64,000 nt of DNA from Micromonospora rosaria (GTDB lineage Bacteria; Actinomycetota; Actinomycetes; Mycobacteriales; Micromonosporaceae), in contig NZ_LRQV01000007.1 in NCBI RefSeq assembly GCF_001567585.1, positions 41,144 through 105,143 of the forward strand, read 5' to 3'. Shown piece by piece: positions 52,451 through 60,408 of this stretch (the first letter of the stretch is position 1; each line of letters begins with the position of its first letter). A program made the position numbers and the translations under genes. Under the pieces are notes generated by a model. That model did not search any database. It was given only the letters and a program-made list of their open reading frames with translations, and was not told the origin of the DNA.

Positions 52451-53446
52451 TCAGGCGGTGGGGCCAGGGGGTGGGGCCGTCCGGGTCAGGTAGGTGTGGT
52501 GGGTGGTGAAGCCCAGCTTCCGGTACAGGGCGACGGCGGCCACGTTCCGCTGCTCCACCTGGAGGAAGGCGTGCGTGGCGCCCCCGCTGCGGGCCCAGTC
52601 GGCGAGGCCGCGGACCAGTTGGCCGGCGAGTCCCTGCCGGCGGGCCGCCGGGACCACCTCGATCAGGCCGAGCCCGAGCCAGCGTCCGCCGCCGGTGACG
52701 GTGCCCCGGGCGATCGCGGCGAGGGTGCCGCCGACGTACACCTGGGCGAAGCGGACCTGGTCCACGGCGGTGAGGATGTGGTGGGCGGAGTCGGGCAGGC
52801 CGCCGCCCTTGCGCGCGGTGGCGATCGCCAGCCAGTCGTCGGACGGTGCCTCGACCAGGTCGACCCGTGCCTCGACCAGGTCGACTGGTGGCCCGGGCGC
52901 CGTCCCCGTCGGCGCCGACAGCGCGGCCAGGTCCACCGTCTGCACCAGGACCAGGGGGCCGGCGCTCCAGCCACGGGCGTCCAACTCGGCGCCGACCGGC
53001 GCGGCGAGGGGGAGCGGGGTGTTGACCAGCGCGGGGCGGCCCCGGTCGGCGTACCAGCGCTCGACCGCGTCCACGGCGGCCGGCAGCGGGCGGTCCGGGT
53101 CGCCGACCGGCAGCGCGGAGTTGGCCCGCCCGGTCCAGCCCTCGGCGCTGCGCAGCAGCCAGTCGCCGAGCCGGTCGCGGACCGGCGCCGGCCAGGACTC
53201 GTCGGCGGCCAACTCCAGGTCGACCACGGCGGCGGCGGTGGGGCGGCGGGCCGGGGGTACCCGTTTGGCCCGGTGCACCTCGTCGCGCGGGACCCGCATC
53301 CGCCCCTGCGCGGTGGCCAGCGTGAGATGAGTCTCGCTCAGCTCGACCAGTTCGCCGAGAGCATCGGAGAACAGGGGCCGGCCCTCGCGAATCCCCACAA
53401 TCCGGCGGACCACGATCCGGTGTCCCACATCCTGCTGTCGGAGCAC
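52451..53446 (-). CDS. GNAT-family acetyltransferase with N-terminal SH3-like extension
   Basis: A 331-aa protein. The first about 70 residues (GHRIVVRRIVGIREGRPLFS, LVELSETHLTLAT) look like a small beta barrel; the rest is GNAT, with motif A VVPAARRQGLAGQLVRGLAD and FLQVEQRNVAAVALYRKLGF. This layout matches what I recall as the CG3035-type N-acetylglutamate synthase of actinobacteria, a role in arginine synthesis that I cannot confirm here. GTG 53446 start. VDLVEAR/VDLVEAP is encoded by a perfect 19-bp duplication (52846-52864 and 52867-52885). Divergent from fdxA by 79 bp. Confidence 0.8.
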   Translation of the reverse strand: MLRQQDVGHRIVVRRIVGIREGRPLFSDALGELVELSETHLTLATAQGRMRVPRDEVHRAKRVPPARRPTAAAVVDLELAADESWPAPVRDRLGDWLLRSAEGWTGRANSALPVGDPDRPLPAAVDAVERWYADRGRPALVNTPLPLAAPVGAELDARGWSAGPLVLVQTVDLAALSAPTGTAPGPPVDLVEARVDLVEAPSDDWLAIATARKGGGLPDSAHHILTAVDQVRFAQVYVGGTLAAIARGTVTGGGRWLGLGLIEVVPAARRQGLAGQLVRGLADWARSGGATHAFLQVEQRNVAAVALYRKLGFTTHHTYLTRTAPPPGPTA

Positions 53447-53525
53447 GATCGACCCCCTCCCCGGCGAGATACTAGGCTCTTACCGTCGCGGGTGATCGCG
53501 GCGTGTCTTGCGGAGGAGAAGACCG

Positions 53526-53852
53526 GTGACCTACATCATCGCCGAGCCCTGCGTGGATGTGCTCGACAAGGCATGCATCGAGGAGTGCCCGGTCGACTGC
53601 ATCTACGAGGGAAATCGGATGCTCTACATCCACCCTGACGAGTGCGTCGACTGCGGTGCCTGTGAGCCGGTCTGCCCGGTCGAGGCGATCTTCTACGAGG
53701 ACGACGTCCCGGAGCAGTGGAAGGACTACACCGGGGCGAACTACGAGTTCTTCGAGGACCTGGGCTCGCCCGGGGGCGCCTCGAAGATCGGCAAGGTGGA
53801 GAAGGACGCGACCTTCGTCGCCGCCCAGCCGCCGCGCGGAGAGGGCCACTGA
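53526..53852 (+). CDS. fdxA: 7Fe ferredoxin (FdxA)
   Basis: A 108-aa soluble ferredoxin with one [3Fe-4S] and one [4Fe-4S] cluster: CVDVLDKACIEECPVDC (one Cys spacing altered, giving the 3Fe cluster) and CVDCGACEPVCP. The C-terminal extension YEDDVPEQWKDYTGANYEFF is typical of actinobacterial FdxA. GTG 53526 has GGAGGAG upstream; the frame is open from 53508. It precedes dapC by 2 nt, an arrangement conserved in actinobacteria. Confidence 0.94.
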   Translation: MTYIIAEPCVDVLDKACIEECPVDCIYEGNRMLYIHPDECVDCGACEPVCPVEAIFYEDDVPEQWKDYTGANYEFFEDLGSPGGASKIGKVEKDATFVAAQPPRGEGH

Positions 53853-53854
53853 GC

Positions 53855-54964
53855 GTGTCCGCGCCGCTGTCCTCGCGGCTGCCGGACTTCACCTGGGACA
53901 GCCTGGACGCCGCGGCCACCCTGGCCGCGGCACATCCGGGTGGTCTGATCAACCTTTCCATGGGTACGCCGGTCGACCCGGTGCCCCCGGTGATCAGGCA
54001 GGCGCTGGCGGACGCCTCCGACGCCCCCGGTTACCCGCTGACCGCCGGTACGGTCGAGCTGCGGCGGGCCATGCTGGCCTGGGTCTCCCGGGCCTGCGGC
54101 GCGGGGGTGGACGGGCTCGCCGTGCTGCCCACCATCGGCTCGAAGGAACTGGTGGCCTGGCTGCCGACCCTGCTCGGGATCGGCCCCGGTGACGTCGTGG
54201 TGATTCCGTCGATCTGCTACCCGACGTACGACGACGGGGTCCGGCTGGCCGGGGCCACGACGGTACGCGCCGACTCGCTGACCGCGGTCGGCCCCACGTC
54301 GCGGGTACGCCTGGTCTGGCTGAACTCGCCCGGCAACCCGACCGGCCGGGTGCTTCCGGCGGCCCACCTGCGCAAGGTGGTCGACTGGGCCCGGGAGCGC
54401 GGTGCCGTGGTCGCCAGCGACGAGTGTTACCTGCCGCTGGGCTGGACCCCCGGGGCGGACCCGGTCTCGGTGCTCTCCCCGGAGGTCTGCGGCGGCTCGT
54501 ACGACGGCGTCCTCGCGGTGCACTCGCTCTCCAAGCGCTCCAACCTGGCCGGGTACCGTGCCGGCCTGGTGGCGGGTGACCCGACGCTGGTCGGCGAGCT
54601 GCTCAGGGTCCGCAAGCACGCGGGCATGATCGTGCCCGCCCCGGTGCAGGCCGCGATGGTCGCCGCCCTCGGTGACCAGGCGCACGCCGACGAGCAGCGG
54701 GAGCGGTACCGGGCCCGCCGGAAGGTCCTCGCCGCCGCGTTCACCGACGCCGGGTTCACCATCGAGCACTCCGAGGCCGGGCTCTACCTCTGGCTGACCC
54801 GGGGCGAGGACTGCTGGCAGACGATCGACTGGCTGGCCCGCCGGGGCATCCTGGCCGCCGCCGGGGTGTTCTACGGCCCGGCCGGCAGCCAGCACGTCCG
54901 GGTGGCGCTGACCGAGTCCGACGAGCGCGTCGCGCAGGTCGCCGACCGGCTCGCCGAGCGCTGA
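53855..54964 (+). CDS. dapC: Succinyldiaminopimelate aminotransferase (DapC)
   Basis: A 369-aa class I/II PLP aminotransferase of the lysine/diaminopimelate pathway. LINLSMGTPVDPVPP and GYPLTAGTVELRRAM at the N-terminus, the substrate-loop LVWLNSPGNPTGR, the Asp in VVASDECYLPLGW and the PLP Lys in HSLSKRSNLAGYR are visible. GTG 53855 is 3 nt after the fdxA stop, with GGAGAGG in the end of fdxA. The pairing with fdxA recalls Rv1177-Rv1178. A 16-bp hairpin follows the gene. Confidence 0.92.
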   Translation: MSAPLSSRLPDFTWDSLDAAATLAAAHPGGLINLSMGTPVDPVPPVIRQALADASDAPGYPLTAGTVELRRAMLAWVSRACGAGVDGLAVLPTIGSKELVAWLPTLLGIGPGDVVVIPSICYPTYDDGVRLAGATTVRADSLTAVGPTSRVRLVWLNSPGNPTGRVLPAAHLRKVVDWARERGAVVASDECYLPLGWTPGADPVSVLSPEVCGGSYDGVLAVHSLSKRSNLAGYRAGLVAGDPTLVGELLRVRKHAGMIVPAPVQAAMVAALGDQAHADEQRERYRARRKVLAAAFTDAGFTIEHSEAGLYLWLTRGEDCWQTIDWLARRGILAAAGVFYGPAGSQHVRVALTESDERVAQVADRLAER

Positions 54965-55005
54965 CCGCCGCCGCGCGCCGAGCGGCGCGACGGTTGCCCG
55001 TCGTG

Positions 55006-55042
55006 ACGTCGCCCGGTCGTCGTGGTGACGACCGGGCGACGT
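55006..55042. terminator. Bidirectional hairpin terminator between dapC and the M48 peptidase
   Basis: A perfect 16-bp stem (ACGTCGCCCGGTCGTC at 55006-55021 with 55027-55042) and a 5-nt loop sits between convergent genes. Confidence 0.85.
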
Positions 55043-55056
55043 GTCGGGGCTGACGA

Positions 55057-56898
55057 TCAGCCGTTGATCGAGGCGAAGACCTCCAGCAGGGTGTCCCGGC
55101 TCTGCGCCTCCAGCAGGTCCCCGGTGAAGGACTCGTGCAGCACCAGGGTCCGGCCGCCGTGCAGGGTCAGCGTCGCCTTCAGGGGCACCTCCCGACCCAC
55201 CTCGACCGAGACGACCTCCTCGAACGGTACGAAGGTGTGCCTCGCGGCCAGGTCCTCCAGCGAGGTCGAGCCGACCAGCGTGCGCAGCCGCTCCTCGCCC
55301 TCGCCCACCGGCCCCGGGTCGGCGATCAGCACCAGCCCCCGGTCGAGGACTAGCAGGTCCCGCTTCTGCCCGTCGACCTTCACGTTGGCCATGCCGCCGA
55401 GCAGCCCCGCGTTGCGGCCGGTGGCCCGCTGCTGCACCACCGTCGCCGCGCCGGGGTCGACACCGAGTTCGGCGAGGCGGGCCAGCGCGTCGTCCAGGGT
55501 CTGCGGGGAGACCGCGAGCTTGGCGATGTCGGCCAGGTCCACGGGCTCGCCGGCCGGGCCGACCAGCCGGGCGGGGCTGCTCCAGGAGAGCTGCCAGTGC
55601 GCCCGGCTGCTGCGGACCGCCGCGTTGACCAGCAGCAGCTCCATGGGGTCCGCGAAGTGCTGGGCCGCCTCCCGACGGGTGGCCTGGGCGAAGAACTGCT
55701 CGGCGAACTCCCCGAGCCGGTTGTGCCGGACGAGGTCCAGCACCGTGCCCAGGCCGGGCTCCGGGTCACCGGTGAACCGGCCGGCGGCCCGGTAGAACCG
55801 GTCCGCCCGTTCCTGCGTGGAGGCGGCCAGCGCCGCGGCGATGAACTCCGGCCAGGGCAGGACGGTACGGTCCCCGTGGTCCACGACCGTGGCCTGGAGC
55901 GCCCGGCCGGCCTGCCCGACGTCGGCGAGCAGGACGGTGGCCGGACGGTCGTCGGTGACGCCGGTGCCCGCCGGGGCGCTTCGCATGGCGGCGATCCGGA
56001 CCCCGATCGGCGGGTGGGTGTCCCACCGCGACCCGGTCTCCTCGGGGGCGGCCTCCTGAAGCCGGATGATCTCCGCCCGCCGGGCGGCGACCAGCTCTCC
56101 GAACCCGCCGAAGAGGTCGTCCGGGGCGAGCCCGGCGGCCCACCCCGACTCGACGTACCGGGCCTCGTAGAACGACCAGGCTGCTCCGACGGCCGGGATG
56201 CCGCGCAGCGCGGAGGTCGCCGCCTCCGGGCCGGCGAGAAACACCGAGGCGCGGTCGGCCTCCAGTTCCTGGCGACGCGAGGCGGCGTTGTCCACGAGCA
56301 GGTAGAGCCGGGCGTATCCGCGGAAGACCATGCCGATCGGGTTCCACCTGCCGATCCGCCCGATGGTGGTACCGATCGCCAGCCGGCCCCGGTAGGCCAC
56401 GCCGCCCAGCCGGGTGTGCCGGCCGGAGAAGTGGCCCAGTTCGTGTGCCAGCACCGACCGGAGTTGGTCGACCCGCATCGCGTGCAGCAGGGGCAGCCCC
56501 ACCAGCAGGGTCCGCCGGCCGCCGAGCAGGCCCAGCAACCGGGTCTGCTCGGTGACGGCCGCGTTCACGTCGGGCACCAGTCGGATCTCGTCCGGGGCGC
56601 GGGTGGCGACGGCGGCGGAGAGTTCCCGGACCGTGGCCCACAGCGCGGGAGCCTCCCGGTCGGTCAGGACCAGTCCGGGCGGCGGCTCGGCCTTGGTCCG
56701 CAGGGACCGCCACAGCCCCACCACCACCGCGCCCAACGCGACGATCAGGGGCCACATCACGTTGGTGGCGAAGAGCCCGGACCGCTCCCGGGTCAACCAC
56801 ACGAAGCCGGCCGCCACGACTGCTAGCTGCAGCAACGCGACGACGTAGAAGCCGGCCAGCATCAGTACGGAGGCGAGCGCACGATACGTCGCAGCCAT
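55057..56898 (-). CDS. M48-family membrane zinc metallopeptidase
   Basis: A 613-aa protein with two N-terminal membrane helices (LMLAGFYVVALLQLAVVAAGF and MWPLIVALGAVVVGLW), then an M48 domain: LVGLPLLHAMRVDQLRSV, zinc HELGHFSGRH, and a downstream Glu in RRQELEADRAS. The C-terminal 280 residues are not part of HtpX and hold two beta-rich regions ending in LLEAQSRDTLLEVFASING; they may regulate or recognise substrates. ATG 56898 has GGGGAGGA upstream. It converges on dapC and is divergent from the gene at 57025. Confidence 0.88.
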   Translation of the reverse strand: MAATYRALASVLMLAGFYVVALLQLAVVAAGFVWLTRERSGLFATNVMWPLIVALGAVVVGLWRSLRTKAEPPPGLVLTDREAPALWATVRELSAAVATRAPDEIRLVPDVNAAVTEQTRLLGLLGGRRTLLVGLPLLHAMRVDQLRSVLAHELGHFSGRHTRLGGVAYRGRLAIGTTIGRIGRWNPIGMVFRGYARLYLLVDNAASRRQELEADRASVFLAGPEAATSALRGIPAVGAAWSFYEARYVESGWAAGLAPDDLFGGFGELVAARRAEIIRLQEAAPEETGSRWDTHPPIGVRIAAMRSAPAGTGVTDDRPATVLLADVGQAGRALQATVVDHGDRTVLPWPEFIAAALAASTQERADRFYRAAGRFTGDPEPGLGTVLDLVRHNRLGEFAEQFFAQATRREAAQHFADPMELLLVNAAVRSSRAHWQLSWSSPARLVGPAGEPVDLADIAKLAVSPQTLDDALARLAELGVDPGAATVVQQRATGRNAGLLGGMANVKVDGQKRDLLVLDRGLVLIADPGPVGEGEERLRTLVGSTSLEDLAARHTFVPFEEVVSVEVGREVPLKATLTLHGGRTLVLHESFTGDLLEAQSRDTLLEVFASING

Positions 56899-57024
56899 TG
56901 ATCTTCCTCCCCGTTGCCCGCGTGTTCGCAGGCGGCGCAGGGACCGTACGATGTGGATCTTCCGCCGGCAACCCTCCGTTCAGGTGCCCGGAGATCGTGG
57001 GTCGGCGAGTGGGGAGGATGGGCC

Positions 57025-57999
57025 GTGTGGCCGTTTCGGCGTCGGGCCCGGCAGCAGCCGGAGCCGATCACCATCGCCATCGACCCGACCCAGGGCGACC
57101 CGACCACCCGCGCCCTGCGGACCGCGTTGGAACAGCGGGACTGGCGTACCGCCCGTGACCTGCTCACCCCGGTCGACCACCCCGACGACCACGCCCACTA
57201 CGTGAGCATGGCCGCGAACGTACCCGGGGTGCAGGAGTGGATCGGGGAGTGGATCGACGCGGAACCCCGGTCGACCCTGCCCCTGCTGGTGCGTGGTGCC
57301 CACGCGGTGTACTGGGCGTGGGAGGCCCGGGGCGGGGCTCGCGCGGAGCGGACCGGCCAGGACCAGTTCCGGGAGTTCTGGAAGCGGCTGCGGTTCGCCG
57401 AGAACTGCCTCGACGAGGTGGTCGAGCGCGATCCGGAGAACACCACCGCCCGTGCCTTCCTGGTCACCTCGGCCCGGGGCCGGGAGGTCGACCGGGCGGA
57501 GGCGCAGCGACGCTTCGACGCGGTGGTCGAGCGGTACCCGGAGCACCGGGTCGCCCACGAGCAGATGCTCCAGTACCTGTGCCGCAAGTGGTGCGGCAGC
57601 CACGAGGAGATGTTCGACTTCGCCCGGGCCGCGATGGTCAAGGCTCCCGGGGGATCCCTGCTGGGGCACCTGGTCGCGGTCGCGCACGTCGAGATGTGGC
57701 TCGACCTGCCGCCCGGGGAGGACGCCGAGCACATCGGCGCCCCGGAGGTGGTGGCGGAGATCAACGCCGCCGCGGACCACTCGGTACGCCACCCCGACTA
57801 CCGGCGGCGGCCGGGATGGGCTCCCGCGCACAACGTGGTGGCGTTGGCGTTCTCCCTGTCCGGTGACCTCTCCTCGGCCGAGCAGCAGTTCGAGGTGATC
57901 GGGGACCAGGTCACCGACTGGCCGTGGGCGTACCTCTCTGACGATCCGGTCGGCGCCTTCCTCGACCAGCGGGCCCGGGCCCTCGGCGAGGGCGACTGA
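57025..57999 (+). CDS. DUF4034-like helical repeat protein
   Basis: A 324-aa soluble protein of repeated helices: TTRALRTALEQRDWRTARDL, RGAHAVYWAWEARGG, QFREFWKRLRFAENCLDEVV, HEEMFDFARAAMVKAPGGSL. It resembles the TPR-like DUF4034 proteins of actinomycetes; the family name is from memory. Function unknown. The GTG at 57025 has GGGGAGGA 7 nt upstream; the frame is open from 56914, so the start is not certain. It lies upstream of tyrA in the same direction (88 bp). Confidence 0.65.
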   Translation: MWPFRRRARQQPEPITIAIDPTQGDPTTRALRTALEQRDWRTARDLLTPVDHPDDHAHYVSMAANVPGVQEWIGEWIDAEPRSTLPLLVRGAHAVYWAWEARGGARAERTGQDQFREFWKRLRFAENCLDEVVERDPENTTARAFLVTSARGREVDRAEAQRRFDAVVERYPEHRVAHEQMLQYLCRKWCGSHEEMFDFARAAMVKAPGGSLLGHLVAVAHVEMWLDLPPGEDAEHIGAPEVVAEINAAADHSVRHPDYRRRPGWAPAHNVVALAFSLSGDLSSAEQQFEVIGDQVTDWPWAYLSDDPVGAFLDQRARALGEGD

Positions 58000-58087
58000 G
58001 CGGCGGGCCGGGCCGGGGGCGATATCCTCTGCCGCAGGACGAGCGGGGCCAGCGCCCCACGCCGAGCGGAACACCGAGGTACGCGTG

Positions 58088-59107
58088 ATGGTGGACAGGT
58101 CCGTCGGGCGGACCCGGGCCGCGGTGGTCGGTACCGGCCTGATCGGTGGGTCCCTCCTGCTCGGGCTGCGCGCCGCCGGCCTCGACGTGGCCGGCTGGGA
58201 TCCGGACCCGACGACCCGGGCGCAGGCCCGGGAACAGGGCGCGACCAGCCCGGACCGGCTCGACGACGCGGTCGCCGACCGGGACGTGGTCTTCCTCTGC
58301 GGGCCGCTGCCCACCCTGCCGGAGACCCTGCTGCGGGTCGCCGCCCTGACCGGGGACGGTTGCGTGCTCACCGACGTGGGCAGCACCAAGGCGGAGCTGG
58401 CCGGGTTCGCCGACGGGCACGGGCTGGCCCACCGGTTCGTCCCCGGGCACCCGATGGCCGGCACCGACCGGGCCGGGCTGACCGCGGCCGTACCGGGGCT
58501 CTTCGAGACCGCCGCCTGGGTGCTCTGCCCGACCGGGCCGGGGCTGCCGGCGTTCCGCTGGCTCGCCGGGCTGCTGCTGGCGGCGTTCCGGTCCCGGGTG
58601 GTGCCGATGAGCGCGAGCGGGCACGACGCGGTGGTCGCGCTCTCCTCGCACGTGCCGCACCTGCTGGCCGGGGCGCTCGCCGGGGCGGTGCACCGCGCCG
58701 AGCTGGGCGACGCGGTGCTCGCGCTGGCCGCCGGCAGCTTCCGCGACGGTACCCGGGTCGCCGGCAGCCCGCCGCAGCGGACGGCGAACATGCTGCTGGG
58801 CAACCGGGAGCAGGTGCTCCGGCAGCTCGACGGGGTGCGGGCGTACCTGGACGAGCTGGCCGGGGCGCTCCGCGCCGACGACCCGGCCGGGCTGGTCGGG
58901 CTGTACCGGGGGGCCGCGACGGCTCGTACCGGCCTGGACGGCCGGACGCTGCGGGCCGCCGCGCGCGACTTCCCGCTGCGGGACACCGGCGACGCGGAGC
59001 TGGCGTACCTGCTGGCGCTCGGGGCCGACGGCGGCCACCTGAGCGGCTGCCGGGTGGCGGACGGGCGGGTCACCTACACCGCCCACCTTCCGACCGCCGT
59101 CCTCTAA
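58088..59107 (+). CDS. tyrA: Prephenate dehydrogenase (TyrA)
   Basis: Makes 4-hydroxyphenylpyruvate for tyrosine from prephenate. The 339-aa protein has NAD motif VVGTGLIGGSLLLGL at about residue 13, then LTDVGSTKAEL, and the catalytic His in FVPGHPMAGTDRAG. The remaining 170 residues are helical and include ALSSHVPHLLAGALAG. No ACT domain is present, so feedback control is unlikely here. ATG 58088 has GAGG 8 nt upstream; GTG 58085 and GTG 58091 are alternatives. Confidence 0.9.
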   Translation: MVDRSVGRTRAAVVGTGLIGGSLLLGLRAAGLDVAGWDPDPTTRAQAREQGATSPDRLDDAVADRDVVFLCGPLPTLPETLLRVAALTGDGCVLTDVGSTKAELAGFADGHGLAHRFVPGHPMAGTDRAGLTAAVPGLFETAAWVLCPTGPGLPAFRWLAGLLLAAFRSRVVPMSASGHDAVVALSSHVPHLLAGALAGAVHRAELGDAVLALAAGSFRDGTRVAGSPPQRTANMLLGNREQVLRQLDGVRAYLDELAGALRADDPAGLVGLYRGAATARTGLDGRTLRAAARDFPLRDTGDAELAYLLALGADGGHLSGCRVADGRVTYTAHLPTAVL

Positions 59108-59110
59108 CCT
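59105..59110 (+). promoter_or_regulatory. -10 box of the SIMPL gene, probable leaderless
   Basis: TAACCT with a 6-nt gap to ATG 59117; it lies on the tyrA stop codon. Confidence 0.45.
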
Positions 59111-59116
59111 GAGGAC

Positions 59117-59761
59117 ATGGTGGATGGACCGGTGGTGGCGGTACGTGGCGAGGCGTACCGCGAAGTCGCTCCCGAGGTCGCCCGGTTCCGGGTGACCGCG
59201 CTGGCCCGCGACCGGGAGCGGGAGGCCACCCTGACCCGGCTCGCCGAGCGGGCCGCCGCCGTCCGGGTGCTGCTCGACTCGTACGGGCCGGTGGTGGAGC
59301 GCCGGGAGACCGGCGAGTTGCAGGTCCGTCCGGAGCTGAAGCGCTCCGGCGAGCGGGTGGTGGCGTACCACGGCAGCGTGACCACGACGGTGACGGTCAC
59401 CGATTTCACCGCCCTCGGCGAGCTGATGCTGCGCCTGGCCGACCAGGACCAGGTGGAGGTCTCCGGTCCGTGGTGGTCGCTGCGGCCGGACAGCCCCGCG
59501 CACCGCCAGGCGCGGCAGGCCGCCATCGCCGACGCGCTGGTGCGGGCCCGGGAGTACGCGGAGGCGCTCGGCGCCCGGGTGACCGCCCTGATCGAGCTGG
59601 CCGACAACGGCCTGGGCGCGCAGCCGTTGACGAGGATGGCGTTCGCCGGGGTGGCGATGGACGAGGGCGGCACCCGAGAGCTGGACCTCGATCCGCAGCC
59701 GCAGGCCGTGCAGGCCAGCGTGGAGGCGCGGTTCACGATCAGCGAGCCGGTCCTGGAGTGA
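59117..59761 (+). CDS. SIMPL (DUF541) domain protein
   Basis: A 214-aa protein of the SIMPL/DUF541 family: VVAVRGEAYREVAPEVARFRV at the start, TTTVTVTDFTALGELMLRL in the middle and QASVEARFTIS at the C-terminus. Most relatives are periplasmic or outer-membrane proteins with a signal peptide, but this one has none. Some relatives bind signalling kinases. ATG 59117; TAACCT lies 6 nt upstream. The stop overlaps the GTG of the kinase gene (GTGA), so the two are co-translated. Confidence 0.88.
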   Translation: MVDGPVVAVRGEAYREVAPEVARFRVTALARDREREATLTRLAERAAAVRVLLDSYGPVVERRETGELQVRPELKRSGERVVAYHGSVTTTVTVTDFTALGELMLRLADQDQVEVSGPWWSLRPDSPAHRQARQAAIADALVRAREYAEALGARVTALIELADNGLGAQPLTRMAFAGVAMDEGGTRELDLDPQPQAVQASVEARFTISEPVLE

Positions 59762-60408
59762 CCCCGCCCGCGCAGCCGTGCACCCTCGACGAGCTGGTGG
59801 CCCGCGCCCGGACGCTCGCCGGGGCCGGGCCGCGCCAACTGCTCGGCGTCGCCGGTGCCCCCGGCGCGGGCAAGTCCACCCTGGCGGAGCGGATCGTGGC
59901 CGGGGTCGGGCCGACGGCCCGGCTGGTGCCGATGGACGGGTTCCACCTGGCCCAGTCCGAGCTGGTCCGGCTCGGCCGGGCCGACCGCAAGGGCGCGGTG
60001 GACACCTTCGACGCCAACGGGTACGTCTCCCTGCTGCGCCGGTTGCGCCGGCTGGAGCCGACGACGGTGTACGCGCCGGAGTTCCGCCGCGAGCTGGAGG
60101 AGCCGGTCGCCGGGGCGATCGGGGTGCCGCCCTCGGTCCGGCTGGTGGTGACCGAGGGGAACTACCTGCTGCTGACCGACCCGCCCTGGGACGAGGTCCG
60201 GTCCCTGCTGCACGAGGCGTGGTTCCTGGACCTGGACGCGGAGCTGCGGCTGCGCCGGCTCACCGCCCGGCACGAGGCGTACGGGCGGTCGCCGGAGCAG
60301 GCGCGGGCCTGGGCACGGGGCAGCGACGAGGCGAACGCGCGTCGCGTCGTCGGCACCGCGGACCGCGCCGACCTGGTGGTCCGGCTAACCGACGCCCTGC
60401 CGCTGTGA
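59758..60408 (+). CDS. P-loop nucleoside/nucleotide or sugar kinase (uridine kinase-like)
   Basis: A 216-aa kinase with Walker A VAGAPGAGKSTLAERI, the Walker B-like VPMDGFHLAQSEL, DTFDANGYVSLLRRL and VVTEGNYLLL. These match the FrcK/pantothenate-kinase-like P-loop kinases that phosphorylate small sugars or nucleosides; the substrate cannot be told. GTG 59758 overlaps the SIMPL stop. Its last 24 bp overlap the end of the opposite-strand gene at 60385. Confidence 0.82.
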   Translation: MTPPAQPCTLDELVARARTLAGAGPRQLLGVAGAPGAGKSTLAERIVAGVGPTARLVPMDGFHLAQSELVRLGRADRKGAVDTFDANGYVSLLRRLRRLEPTTVYAPEFRRELEEPVAGAIGVPPSVRLVVTEGNYLLLTDPPWDEVRSLLHEAWFLDLDAELRLRRLTARHEAYGRSPEQARAWARGSDEANARRVVGTADRADLVVRLTDALPL

